Positions 1 through 8,391 of a stretch of 64,000 nucleotides of DNA are shown here, one piece after another; within the stretch, counting starts at the first letter, position 1, and every line of letters starts with the position of its first letter. The stretch is from UBA1366 sp047602575 (GTDB taxonomy: Bacteria > Bacillota > Clostridia > Oscillospirales > Ruminococcaceae). Below the pieces are notes generated by a model. It saw only the letters and a list, made by a program, of their open reading frames with translations. It was not told the DNA's origin and ran no database searches. The stretch spans positions 1,054,001 to 1,118,000 of the forward strand of contig JASGGY010000003.1 in NCBI GenBank assembly GCA_047602575.1, given 5' to 3'. The translations under genes were made by a program, and so were the position numbers.

Positions 1-1204
1 TGTCGGCATACCTGGTCAGTCTGATGAACAGAAAGGAAAAAAAGAGCGATGACAGAAATGCCATGGTGGCATCCTGGTCGCTCAGGATGATGTAATAGGC
101 ACATTTACGATTTCCCGGAGCTGTCAGGTCAATATCGGACCGCGAAAGGATGTTCCGGACCGATTCGTTCTGAAGCACCTGCAGCCGCGTTCCCAGACCG
201 AGAATGATCCCGGATCGGACGGTGTCGCTTGCCTGGGAAAACAGATTAAATGGCGCTCGTGCCGGATGACTCAGAGGGAGCTTGCTGATCAGCGCAGAAA
301 GCTGCTGCTCGCTGTGCTTGGTCAGAAGCTGATACACAGCCGGCAGATGCCTGAGCCCGGGACTACGGGTCCGGTCCTGGTCAATATACAGAATCAGCGC
401 TTTCAGAAGATTGGATTCACCGTTGTCCCAGAAGTGATCGCCCTTGCCGGCGCTGGTGTTGCCGATGATGACATTGGTCAGTATCTGAGCCGTTAAGGTA
501 TCTCCGTTTAGGTCTGACATACAGTTCCATGAATCGCTGTGCTCGGGATTAATCAGGTTAAAAACCCTGACCTCATATCCGTTTCTGCGGTACATTTCGG
601 ACGTATCACGGTACAGCTCAGCCTTAGGATCAGTAATTACCACCGATTCACCGCGTTTGAGCGCCTGAAACAGTGCGTTGCGGATAATTGCCCTGGATTT
701 CATGGTTCCCGGCGCGCCGAATACGGCGATATTGCGGTTGAATCCGGTGTCCTTGGGCATACATACAGCATTTCCCTGATACTCACCCAGAATTGTGCCT
801 TCCGCCTGATCCGGCGGGGTCACCTCAAGCACTTTCCGCATTTCCTGTTCCGTCATCCATCCCGCTGTGCCGTAGGTTCCGCTTTTGCTCTTTTTAAAGC
901 CGCGCGGGTCATACTCCCTGCGGTCAAAGCGTTCATTCAGCATGATCCAAGTGGCAGCTGCGCCGCCGATCAGCAGAATAAACAGCATGCCCTTCAGACC
1001 GTTCTTGCTGAATGCCGCTTGAAAGCAAACTATTGGGTTCCAGTCTGCGTGTTTCATAGCACCGTCACTGCCGATGCCGCCGGAATTCATCCAGACGGAA
1101 TAATTCCCGAACAGCTGGCTGAGCATTCCGCTGAGATAAATCAGCACTGCCAAGCCCGGTATGGCAGCGGCAGCAATTGCCGCACCCCGTTTTTTATCCT
1201 TCAG
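1..1204 (-). CDS. VirD4/TraG-type type IV coupling protein (partial)
   Basis: Coupling ATPase that brings the relaxase-DNA complex to the type IV secretion channel. The visible 401 residues start with two hydrophobic segments, followed by the Walker A region (GAPGTMKSR, about residue 140) and the typical ITDPKAELYRDTSEMYRRNGY stretch just after it (split here by length: ITDPKAELYR then DTSEMY). The C-terminal part lies beyond the left edge. No ATG precedes the first membrane segment. The best start is CTG at 1204, with GGAGG seven bases upstream, overlapping the end of the preceding gene by 11 bp; TTG a few codons upstream would contain the ribosome site. Last visible gene of the ICE transfer operon. 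Family assignment is firm; the CTG start is inference. Confidence 0.9.
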   Translation of the reverse strand, partial: MKDKKRGAAIAAAAIPGLAVLIYLSGMLSQLFGNYSVWMNSGGIGSDGAMKHADWNPIVCFQAAFSKNGLKGMLFILLIGGAAATWIMLNERFDRREYDPRGFKKSKSGTYGTAGWMTEQEMRKVLEVTPPDQAEGTILGEYQGNAVCMPKDTGFNRNIAVFGAPGTMKSRAIIRNALFQALKRGESVVITDPKAELYRDTSEMYRRNGYEVRVFNLINPEHSDSWNCMSDLNGDTLTAQILTNVIIGNTSAGKGDHFWDNGESNLLKALILYIDQDRTRSPGLRHLPAVYQLLTKHSEQQLSALISKLPLSHPARAPFNLFSQASDTVRSGIILGLGTRLQVLQNESVRNILSRSDIDLTAPGNRKCAYYIILSDQDATMAFLSSLFFSFLFIRLTRYAD

Positions 1205-2339
1205 ATGATTTCCTCCTTTCAAGACCCAGTTCATCCGCCACAGCATTTATCCCAACGGCTGTAATACGGACGCGCAGATCAAGGTATTCACGAAGCCATG
1301 ACGCCTCATCTGGAAAACAAAGCACCTCGAAACGGCCGTCCTGAACCTCCAGCGCTTCGCGGAATCTGACCAGGCGGGCAAGATCTCCGTCCAGATGTGA
1401 TAAAACATATACGCCGTTAACATAGGCGTCGTATTCAAAGTGACCCCTGTCAAAGGATCTGTCACTTGTCTCAAACAATAAATTCAACAGCTTCTCCCGC
1501 CAGTCAGGAAGCATCAGCATACGAAGCCGCAGGATACCGTCATCGCTCATTGGAATGAAATAGATATGACTGTATATGCTGTCAAACCGGAATTCCGGTC
1601 GCCGGCTTTTATCCGACTCCAGCAGCGTGCAGAGGGCAGTTTCACCGGACGCTCCCAGAAGGACAGCGGCGTCAACCTGCTCAAGACTGGCATTCATACG
1701 TCCGATTTCCGTCAGACTGTGCAGGGTTTTAAATTCGCCCATGCCGTTCCATTTCATAACGGCTCCGCGTGTGTTGTATACAGCACAGCACCCGCCGGAA
1801 CAGTAAAAAGCGCCGGCCAGTCTGGTAAACATGGTCTTGTTCTGCTCAGCGCCTCCGATTTTCTTGAGGTCCCTTGCCAGGTAAAACGAAGGCCCGTCCG
1901 GTATGGTCAGGCGGATTTCATTGTTCTGCAGAGGAGGCAGAACATACGGCCGGCACTCCGCTCCGGCGGTCATGCATACGGCTGCAGCCTCGGCTACACG
2001 GTGATTGCGTTCCCGATGGGCCGTATCCCCGGGGAACCGGTGATTCCAGAATGCATTCAGATAATATCCAAGCGCCTCCGGATGAATCCAGTCCAGTATG
2101 GGGAGCGCCTGCTTGCGCAACCGTATGGATTTTCCTGGACAGATACGGAGCAGTCTGCATGTCATCTGCAATCCGGTCTGTGGATTTCGGAAGACCTGAA
2201 CCGAAGTCAGTCTGTGCACAAGCGCTCTGACCGCACGGTCGTTTCCGAGCAGACGCAGGGAACGGACTGGGTATTCCCCGGTGAAGGAAAGCAGCTTAAC
2301 AAGCTGGTGCGTATAACTGCCCGGACGCATGGTTATCAT
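1194..2339 (-). CDS. Replication-relaxation-like winged-helix protein of the ICE
   Basis: A protein of 381 residues starting at ATG 2339, with GGAAGGAG eight bases upstream; an upstream in-frame start would add 26 residues without a ribosome site. The N-terminus (YTHQLVKLLSFTGEYPVRSL, residues about 9-28) looks like a winged-helix DNA-binding domain, followed by a basic region and a mixed alpha/beta C-terminal half. The layout resembles the replication-relaxation proteins found beside coupling-protein genes in Gram-positive conjugative elements, but I assign this by resemblance only. It overlaps the coupling-protein gene by 11 bp, so the two are probably translationally coupled. Confidence 0.6.
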   Translation of the reverse strand: MITMRPGSYTHQLVKLLSFTGEYPVRSLRLLGNDRAVRALVHRLTSVQVFRNPQTGLQMTCRLLRICPGKSIRLRKQALPILDWIHPEALGYYLNAFWNHRFPGDTAHRERNHRVAEAAAVCMTAGAECRPYVLPPLQNNEIRLTIPDGPSFYLARDLKKIGGAEQNKTMFTRLAGAFYCSGGCCAVYNTRGAVMKWNGMGEFKTLHSLTEIGRMNASLEQVDAAVLLGASGETALCTLLESDKSRRPEFRFDSIYSHIYFIPMSDDGILRLRMLMLPDWREKLLNLLFETSDRSFDRGHFEYDAYVNGVYVLSHLDGDLARLVRFREALEVQDGRFEVLCFPDEASWLREYLDLRVRITAVGINAVADELGLERRKSSEG

Positions 2340-2495
2340 CGTGCCGCTCCTTCCGCATTTGGGATGTTTCCGACAACATGACTGCTCTCTTTGTCGGAAT
2401 TGCCGGTGTGCAGACACCCGAAAAACGCATGTATTACGGGCTTTTGCGGCACCTTCATTTGTGTGTCATTTTTACACGGTGATTTCCTGCGGTTT

Positions 2496-3191
2496 TTACA
2501 TATGTTTTTGACGCTGTTCCATGCACGTTTCACAGAGCTTCACCCCCTCGTCCGGCATGGTCTTTTCCGTAACCAGCCAGAACGGAAATTCTTTTTTCGG
2601 CACCACATAAACCTCCGTCCGCTCACGGGAAGCGGCGGCGCTGCAGTAATAGTGGCAGCAGCCTTTGGGTGCGTCATCGGTCATCACATACATTGCAACA
2701 ATGTCGGTGACCATGTTCAGTTCAATATTGTCGTGATCCCTGTACTGCCGCTCCGGTCTGCCGGCACTGTAGACGTGCCTGTAAATCAGCACGCAGTCCC
2801 GGTACCGTACCGGCTGAACACCACTGAAAAAGCTCTGCATTGCCGGATACAGAAAAGAGCGTACATATGCGGCGGAACCCTCCTCCTTTTTCGGGAGCAG
2901 CACCGGCATCCGCACGGAAAACCAGTTTTCTGCCGTAAATCCTATTTCAACGGGAACAGACGAGGCAATCAGGCGTTCAGTCCCAAGCTGCGCCAGACGG
3001 AATCCGGTATATGCAGGCAGCGCCCGCGTAAGCAGTGTGGTCTTTTCTGAAAGCTCCTCCAAACGGAAAGCCGCTTCAAATGCCATCTCATGCAGTCCCA
3101 TCTCATGGAGCATCCGCACATGGTCACATTCCTGTTTCATAAGCGTGATTTTCCGGTCCGCCTGATTCAGTATGCTGATAAACGTTTCCAT
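2496..3191 (-). CDS. DUF6100-like ICE protein
   Basis: 231 residues from ATG 3191; the sequence GGAGGAGG lies about nine bases upstream. The N-terminal third is helical (residues about 5-60, heptad-like Leu/Met spacing). The rest is mixed, with a cysteine pair near residue 165 and a CETC motif at the very C-terminus that could bind a metal. It matches my memory of the DUF6100 family found in Clostridia ICEs; function unknown. It overlaps the preceding DUF5697 gene by 68 bp. A gap of 156 bp to the next gene downstream holds no convincing gene. Confidence 0.6.
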   Translation of the reverse strand: METFISILNQADRKITLMKQECDHVRMLHEMGLHEMAFEAAFRLEELSEKTTLLTRALPAYTGFRLAQLGTERLIASSVPVEIGFTAENWFSVRMPVLLPKKEEGSAAYVRSFLYPAMQSFFSGVQPVRYRDCVLIYRHVYSAGRPERQYRDHDNIELNMVTDIVAMYVMTDDAPKGCCHYYCSAAASRERTEVYVVPKKEFPFWLVTEKTMPDEGVKLCETCMEQRQKHM

Positions 3192-3717
3192 CCGCCGCTG
3201 CCTCCTCCGAATAAAATAAAACCTCCGGTTCCTCCTGGCCCTTGAAGTCCACCGCGGCAAACAGGCACGGGGCTTCCGGCAGCCTCAGCTGACCGGCCAT
3301 GGAGATATGCGGAAGCACGATGATATATTTCAGATCCTCCTGCGGCTGAAGCAGCCGGAGCAGATGCTGTTCTCCTTCATACAGAACCACGATTTCATAT
3401 CCTGTGTTTTCCTTTAGAAAAAACAGCTGCGAGGGATAGACCGCAGGGTAATGCGCCATGGGGTCAATGCAATGAATATATCTGAGCAGTACCCATATGG
3501 CCAGAATGGTCCTCTGATCAGGCCGGCACATCGAATCCAATCCCAGGTAATAACCGCCGGCGACATCCTCAATCCGCAGCTGCTTTTTCAGGCTGCGGAT
3601 GATTTTCTCGGCAGTCTTCGGATCCTTATCATGCAGCATACGGATAACCTGGGATTTCAGCAGGGGTCCGTACTGAGAAAGCCATTTTACAACGTATTGC
3701 TCATCCTGTAACAGCAT
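3124..3717 (-). CDS. DUF5697 family ICE protein
   Basis: 197 residues from ATG 3717, with AAGGAGG nine bases upstream; a longer in-frame version begins in the VirB4 gene without a ribosome site. Residues 1-60 (KWLSQYGPLLKSQVIRMLHD region) read as a winged-helix domain; the GGYYLGLD and HYPAVYPSQLFFLK stretches are typical of DUF5697. Function is unknown; the fold suggests a DNA-binding or regulatory role in element transfer. It overlaps the end of the virB4 gene by 17 bp. Confidence 0.7.
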   Translation of the reverse strand: MLLQDEQYVVKWLSQYGPLLKSQVIRMLHDKDPKTAEKIIRSLKKQLRIEDVAGGYYLGLDSMCRPDQRTILAIWVLLRYIHCIDPMAHYPAVYPSQLFFLKENTGYEIVVLYEGEQHLLRLLQPQEDLKYIIVLPHISMAGQLRLPEAPCLFAAVDFKGQEEPEVLFYSEEAAADGNVYQHTESGGPENHAYETGM

Positions 3718-6289
3718 TGTTATCCGCCTCCTTGTGCGTATTCTGACCGGAATGCGCATTCTGCTGTAAATGCGCAGAGTCCTTCTGCCGTTCCCTGAGA
3801 AGCGATTCCAGTTCGGCACGGTCTGTGGTAATCATTTTCTGTTCCTCTCCGGAAGCTTTAATCACGACCGGAATCTTATTATTGTTGGAACAGATCAGCG
3901 CCTCCCCGCGCTCAAAGTGCGTAATGGAGCGGACCTCGGTCTTAGTCAGCTTCAGTACCTCCTGAACGTACCGTGCTTCATCCGGTTCAAGATTCAGAAT
4001 GATCTTATTCTTTGAGTTATTGATAATGGCCCTGCCGTACTTTCCGTCCTCCAACCCGAAGAAGTCCGATAAATCCTGTGTGGCGGAAATCGCCGCCCCG
4101 CCGAAGCCGCGGATGACCTTGAAGATTTCCAGACAGAATTCTGCTGCCATACGGTTGGAACCGGCACCGATCAGCTGCCAGATCTCATCAATCAGAATCG
4201 CTTTCTTTTTGGTGCGGTCCGCCTTTACGTTGTCCCAGACATAATCTAAAGCAATCATCATCCCCACAGGAAGCAGCCTGCCCTTTAATTCTGACAGATC
4301 CAGTACAATGTATTTGTTGGACAGATCCACATTGGTCTGCCTGTTGAAGCTCTGCGCGGAACCGGTGACGAATCGGCTGACGATTACTGCAATCCGGGCG
4401 GTCATCGGATTTTTCGCAAGCTGTTTATGAAGATCGCCGAGAACCGGCATTTTTTTCATTTTCAAAGGACTGTCCGAAGCGTCAGAATACAGCGAGTTGT
4501 TATCATATGTGATACCGGATTCGGAGTAGGTTTTTATCAGGGCTTCATCCAGCATCTGCTCCTCCTCGTTGGTCATGTCCGGTATGAGCAGATGAAAAAA
4601 TATCATCAGCTGCTGAATCTTACGCGCCAGCATGGAATCCGTTTCATTGTAATCAACCTCGTCAATCAGATCCATCTCCGGTGATATCGTGTGACGGATC
4701 TCCATGACGTTGATACAGTGCGGGGAACCCGGGGAGATTTTAATAAATTCTCCGCCGATCCGGCTGCAGGCTCTGCGGAATTCATGTCCCTTGATCGGAG
4801 CAATGATGTAGCACTGAATCCCGCGCATCCTCATGCGCAGAGCCAGGAGCTGCATGGTAAAGGTCTTTCCTGCGCCGCTGGTGCCCAGCAGATTCAGATT
4901 GGCATTTTTGTTTTTCTTCGTGTCGAACAGATCGATAATGCAGAGTGAATTATTATGGCGGTTAACGCCAAGGAGAACGCCGGAATCGTCCGACATTTCA
5001 AAGGAAGTAAACAGATATGAGGAAGCCGCGCCGCTTGTCAGCACGTTGCGCTGTGTTTTCTTTTTAAGCGTCGGGCTGATTTTAAGAAGCGGCATAACTG
5101 ACTGCAGGGCGGCTTCCTGCTGGAATCGGCAGTCGCTCACGTAGATATCCATGGACTTGAGCATATCTGTCATCTGCTGCCTGCGCCATATCAGCTCCTC
5201 ATGGCTTTTGGCGGAAACCGTAATGAATACGGACATATAGAACATATCCTCATTGTTGTTGGCAATCCCATGCTTGATGAAATAACCGGCCTGAATGGAA
5301 TTGGTCAGCTCCTCGTAATCGGTGCTGGTGTCCTGCATGCCCTTGATTTTGGTGCGGTTGAGACGGATGCGGCGGGCTACCTTGTCAATTGTTTTGCTGC
5401 GGTTTTCACGGCTCAGGAAAACATCAATGTCAATGCCTTCTCCGGCATTGATCAGCGAGGACATCCATCCTGCGCGGACAGTTCTGGGATACCCGTCGGC
5501 CTTGATATACAGGAAGGAGTAATACAGACCGTCCATGATGATATATCCGGAGCGTGTCAGATCAATTCCGCGCGGGGAAAGGAAGTGCGCTGTGCGGATA
5601 TGGGGCACCGGATCAATACCAATAACCTTTCGCTTTGCCGCCATGGTATCCGCCACAACCCGGCTGACACGGGAGCTGAACGGCTCCTCCGTACAGGAGC
5701 GCCGGTTAAAAAACATATACAGGATTTCCGCCGCTGCTTCATCCGGATCCTCGGGCTGGATGATGGAATTGCCGCACTGCAGAAAATATGCTCTGGCATT
5801 CTGCTCCGCCGTCTGAATCGCACTGTAAATCTGCGCATAGTCATCGGATTCATTCCTGACGGCTTCATAGCGGTAAATAAGAAAGAAGCGCCTTGTAAGC
5901 GCTTCGCGTCCGCCCACATCCCTGATCAGACGAATATATCCTTCACCCAACGTCCTGCACTGTGCGCTTTCCTCCAGCGTCAGTTCTTCGCGGATCATGG
6001 CGATATGTTTTTCCGAATCCGCCTTTCTGGTAACAGACTTGAACTGCAGCTGTGCCGGCGATATCTTCAGCCAGCTTGCGAAGCTTGAAATAATGCTGTA
6101 CTGCTCCTCATCGGAGCGCAGCATGAAATTAATCGGCTCTATCTCCAGTATCTTTATATACCGCCCGTCCGTGGTTTCAATGATGCCGTTTTTCAGGTTC
6201 CTGACCGGAATAAAATCCTGTACGAATTCAAGCAGCTCAGGCTTTCGGTTTCTTTTTCCGCCTGATTGATTTGATCCGGCTTTGATCAT
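3701..6289 (-). CDS. VirB4-family conjugation ATPase
   Basis: 862 residues, full length for the TraE/VirB4 ATPase of Gram-positive ICEs. It powers assembly of the type IV secretion channel at the inner face of the membrane. Walker A is GTSGAGKT at residues 469-476 and Walker B AILIDEIW at 697-704; SATQDLSD at about 735 is the usual sensor-type motif after Walker B. The N-terminal 300 residues correspond to the CagE/TrbE/VirB domain. The start overlaps the PrgI-like gene by 53 bp. This is the best recognised transfer gene in the window and has no disruption. Confidence 0.95.
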   Translation of the reverse strand: MIKAGSNQSGGKRNRKPELLEFVQDFIPVRNLKNGIIETTDGRYIKILEIEPINFMLRSDEEQYSIISSFASWLKISPAQLQFKSVTRKADSEKHIAMIREELTLEESAQCRTLGEGYIRLIRDVGGREALTRRFFLIYRYEAVRNESDDYAQIYSAIQTAEQNARAYFLQCGNSIIQPEDPDEAAAEILYMFFNRRSCTEEPFSSRVSRVVADTMAAKRKVIGIDPVPHIRTAHFLSPRGIDLTRSGYIIMDGLYYSFLYIKADGYPRTVRAGWMSSLINAGEGIDIDVFLSRENRSKTIDKVARRIRLNRTKIKGMQDTSTDYEELTNSIQAGYFIKHGIANNNEDMFYMSVFITVSAKSHEELIWRRQQMTDMLKSMDIYVSDCRFQQEAALQSVMPLLKISPTLKKKTQRNVLTSGAASSYLFTSFEMSDDSGVLLGVNRHNNSLCIIDLFDTKKNKNANLNLLGTSGAGKTFTMQLLALRMRMRGIQCYIIAPIKGHEFRRACSRIGGEFIKISPGSPHCINVMEIRHTISPEMDLIDEVDYNETDSMLARKIQQLMIFFHLLIPDMTNEEEQMLDEALIKTYSESGITYDNNSLYSDASDSPLKMKKMPVLGDLHKQLAKNPMTARIAVIVSRFVTGSAQSFNRQTNVDLSNKYIVLDLSELKGRLLPVGMMIALDYVWDNVKADRTKKKAILIDEIWQLIGAGSNRMAAEFCLEIFKVIRGFGGAAISATQDLSDFFGLEDGKYGRAIINNSKNKIILNLEPDEARYVQEVLKLTKTEVRSITHFERGEALICSNNNKIPVVIKASGEEQKMITTDRAELESLLRERQKDSAHLQQNAHSGQNTHKEADNNAVTG

Positions 6290-6608
6290 ATTGATATCCC
6301 ACCCTTCTGAAATGTAATTTGCGGCGGCTGAAAAAATAACGGATCATATGACTGAGATACTGAAACAGGGAGTTTCCGTCAATCCCCATCATGGACACAA
6401 CCGCCAGGGGGAGAAGCGTTACAGTCATAACCACCACCCTGATCCTTCCGGGTATCGGAATCCACATAAGTTCCGGGCAGCCGAACAGTACGGTCAGAAC
6501 CGCAGTTTCCACAGCGTTGCGCGGCTCCAGCATGCCTCCGAACAGCTTTCCGGAATCCGTATAATTGACCGGAATCGGATAAATATTGCTGTATTCATTT
6601 TCATCCAA
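6237..6608 (-). CDS. PrgI-like small membrane protein of the conjugation channel
   Basis: 123 residues. The N-terminus (NEYSNIYPIPVNYTDSGKLFGG) begins with the usual PrgI pattern; residues about 45-80 form two hydrophobic segments (VLTVLFGC.. and ..VVMTVTLLPLAVVSMM), followed by a strongly basic tail. PrgI-family proteins sit between the VirB6-like and VirB4-like genes in many Gram-positive conjugation operons and are small inner-membrane parts of the channel. TTG at 6608 is chosen because AAGGAAGG lies eight bases upstream; GTG at 6617 touches that site. It overlaps the NlpC/P60 gene by 8 bp. Confidence 0.75.
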   Translation of the reverse strand: MDENEYSNIYPIPVNYTDSGKLFGGMLEPRNAVETAVLTVLFGCPELMWIPIPGRIRVVVMTVTLLPLAVVSMMGIDGNSLFQYLSHMIRYFFSRRKLHFRRVGYQYDQSRIKSIRRKKKPKA

Positions 6609-8328
6609 TAAAATCACCTTCCTTTTTTATGATATCGGCGTCGAAATCCACATCCTTCGGACGCCGCAGCGACAGCGAAGAGGCATAGCTTGGCGTGTTC
6701 AGGACAACGCCGCTGCCGCCGGTGCAATGCACCCACATTTTTTCACCGCTTTCGCTGAGTCCGGCATAAATCAGCACATGATTCCAGTCTGCACCGTCCT
6801 CATTCATCAGGAATCCCAGATCGCCCGGCAGAAGCTCATCTTCCGTTATCGGAAAGGAATTGTCCCATTGGCTATGGGTTCCAGCATACAGGCTGACGCC
6901 GGCGGCTGTCTTGTACGTCCAGTCCGTAAAGCCGCTGCAGTCAAGCCCGTAGGGAAGTATCGTGCCTGAACTTGAGGAGCCGCCGGCTGTTACCAGCTTC
7001 GGTGTATTCCATAAATCATTCCATCCGGCGTCGGATTTTCCGCCCCAGAAATACGGCACTTTACCGACCAGGCTCAGCGCTGTGCTCAGAATGTGTTTTC
7101 TCACAGCGCTGCAGCTCTGACGGCTCACAAAGGCTGAAAGCTCTGCATCGGTAAGCGGTACGGGCTGTCCTTTTGCGGCAGCTCCGTACAGCGTCTTTTT
7201 CAGCGAATCAGCCATGTTCTGAATTGCCTGACCGTAAGTGATGCTGAATTCATCATAAGGCGCGGACAGATCGATTCCGAAGGCTTTAATAACAACGGTA
7301 TTGTCAAACGGGTGAATGGTGCATTCCGCATACTTCACCGTCCCGGTTTCAGGGGTAAGTGTTTCGGTTCCTGACGGCCGGTAATAGTACTCCGTTTTTA
7401 TGCCGGTAACTTCATCCCCCGTATACACCGCTGTGCTTACCATCGTTTCTTCATATTTGTTGACGGTCACGGCGGTATTGCTGGTCACTTCTTCGTCCGG
7501 TATATAGTAGGCTGCGGTCTGTGTTTCGTACCGGTACTGCGGAAGCCCGTTGATGTTTCCGGTATGAACGACTTCCGTTACCTCCGTAACCGTAACCTCC
7601 CTGTATGCCTGATAACTGACGGGAACTGTCCGGGTCTTTTCCTTTTCCTCATAGGAAACCGGGAACATGCTTCCGGCGGCGGTTTTAAGCTTGGCAATCA
7701 TATCGTCCCTGCCGGTGTTCTGCTGCTTCATGGAGGCGGAATAAGCCGCCAGAATATAGCTGACGTCATAATCCGCAGAAACCTTAGCGCTGTCATTCAG
7801 CTCCTCCATGGAGGTGTTGTAATCATAACCGCCGTCTTCAATGATTTTTTTCACCTGTTCAAGCGACAGGTTATAACCCTCATCCACAACGCCGGTGACA
7901 GAGGATGCCAGACTTTCATAGGCGGAGCCGAGTGCATTGCCTCCCGCCTGTGTTCCGTCCGCTTCTGAAAGACTGTTAAGCAGAATGGACGGCAGGGAGG
8001 TGAGAATCACAGTGTTAAAGACCATGAACAGGCAGACGCATATCAATACCTTAAACAGCGTGTGCCGCGCTGCCCATGCAGCCGATAGCACCGCACCCCA
8101 GGGACCTCCGGCGGCAGTGCCCGCAGCAATCTGCGCCGCTGCCTTTCCGCCCTCTGCACCTGCCTGAACCGCTGCCGCCGCTGCATTTGCAGAGGCCTCG
8201 GCTCCCTTGGCTGCGGCCTGCTTTGCCGCTTGCTGACCGGATTGTTTCACCGCACTCGCCATTTGCCGCGCCGCATGACCATAATTGTCGGAGCCGTCTC
8301 CGGTCTGCCGCTTATCCGGCTGAGACAT
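6601..8328 (-). CDS. NlpC/P60-family conjugation hydrolase with membrane anchor
   Basis: 575 residues from ATG 8328 (AGGAGG eight bases upstream). The Ala/Gln-rich cytoplasmic N-terminus (residues 15-75) precedes one transmembrane segment (about 92-115). A middle region rich in Thr/Val/Tyr may hold the channel-facing part. The C-terminal NlpC/P60 peptidase has Cys464 in LDCSGF, His517 in WNHVLIYAG and His534 in VHCTG as the likely catalytic set. It would cut peptidoglycan locally so the conjugation channel can cross the wall, as VirB1-type enzymes do. Position between VirB6-like and PrgI-like genes fits that role. Confidence 0.88.
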   Translation of the reverse strand: MSQPDKRQTGDGSDNYGHAARQMASAVKQSGQQAAKQAAAKGAEASANAAAAAVQAGAEGGKAAAQIAAGTAAGGPWGAVLSAAWAARHTLFKVLICVCLFMVFNTVILTSLPSILLNSLSEADGTQAGGNALGSAYESLASSVTGVVDEGYNLSLEQVKKIIEDGGYDYNTSMEELNDSAKVSADYDVSYILAAYSASMKQQNTGRDDMIAKLKTAAGSMFPVSYEEKEKTRTVPVSYQAYREVTVTEVTEVVHTGNINGLPQYRYETQTAAYYIPDEEVTSNTAVTVNKYEETMVSTAVYTGDEVTGIKTEYYYRPSGTETLTPETGTVKYAECTIHPFDNTVVIKAFGIDLSAPYDEFSITYGQAIQNMADSLKKTLYGAAAKGQPVPLTDAELSAFVSRQSCSAVRKHILSTALSLVGKVPYFWGGKSDAGWNDLWNTPKLVTAGGSSSSGTILPYGLDCSGFTDWTYKTAAGVSLYAGTHSQWDNSFPITEDELLPGDLGFLMNEDGADWNHVLIYAGLSESGEKMWVHCTGGSGVVLNTPSYASSLSLRRPKDVDFDADIIKKEGDFIG

Positions 8329-8391
8329 GTACAACACCTCCTTTGTATAAAACAGCCGGACTGATATATTACGGTCCGGCTGAAGGATATT

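Noticed and set aside
539..1264. Plus-strand frame of 241 residues in the coupling-protein gene
   Set aside because: It lies opposite the conserved coupling ATPase motifs, which explain the DNA fully.
2340..2495. Small gene between the DUF6100-like and replication-relaxation-like genes
   Set aside because: The only 40-residue frame has no ribosome site and no recognisable pattern.
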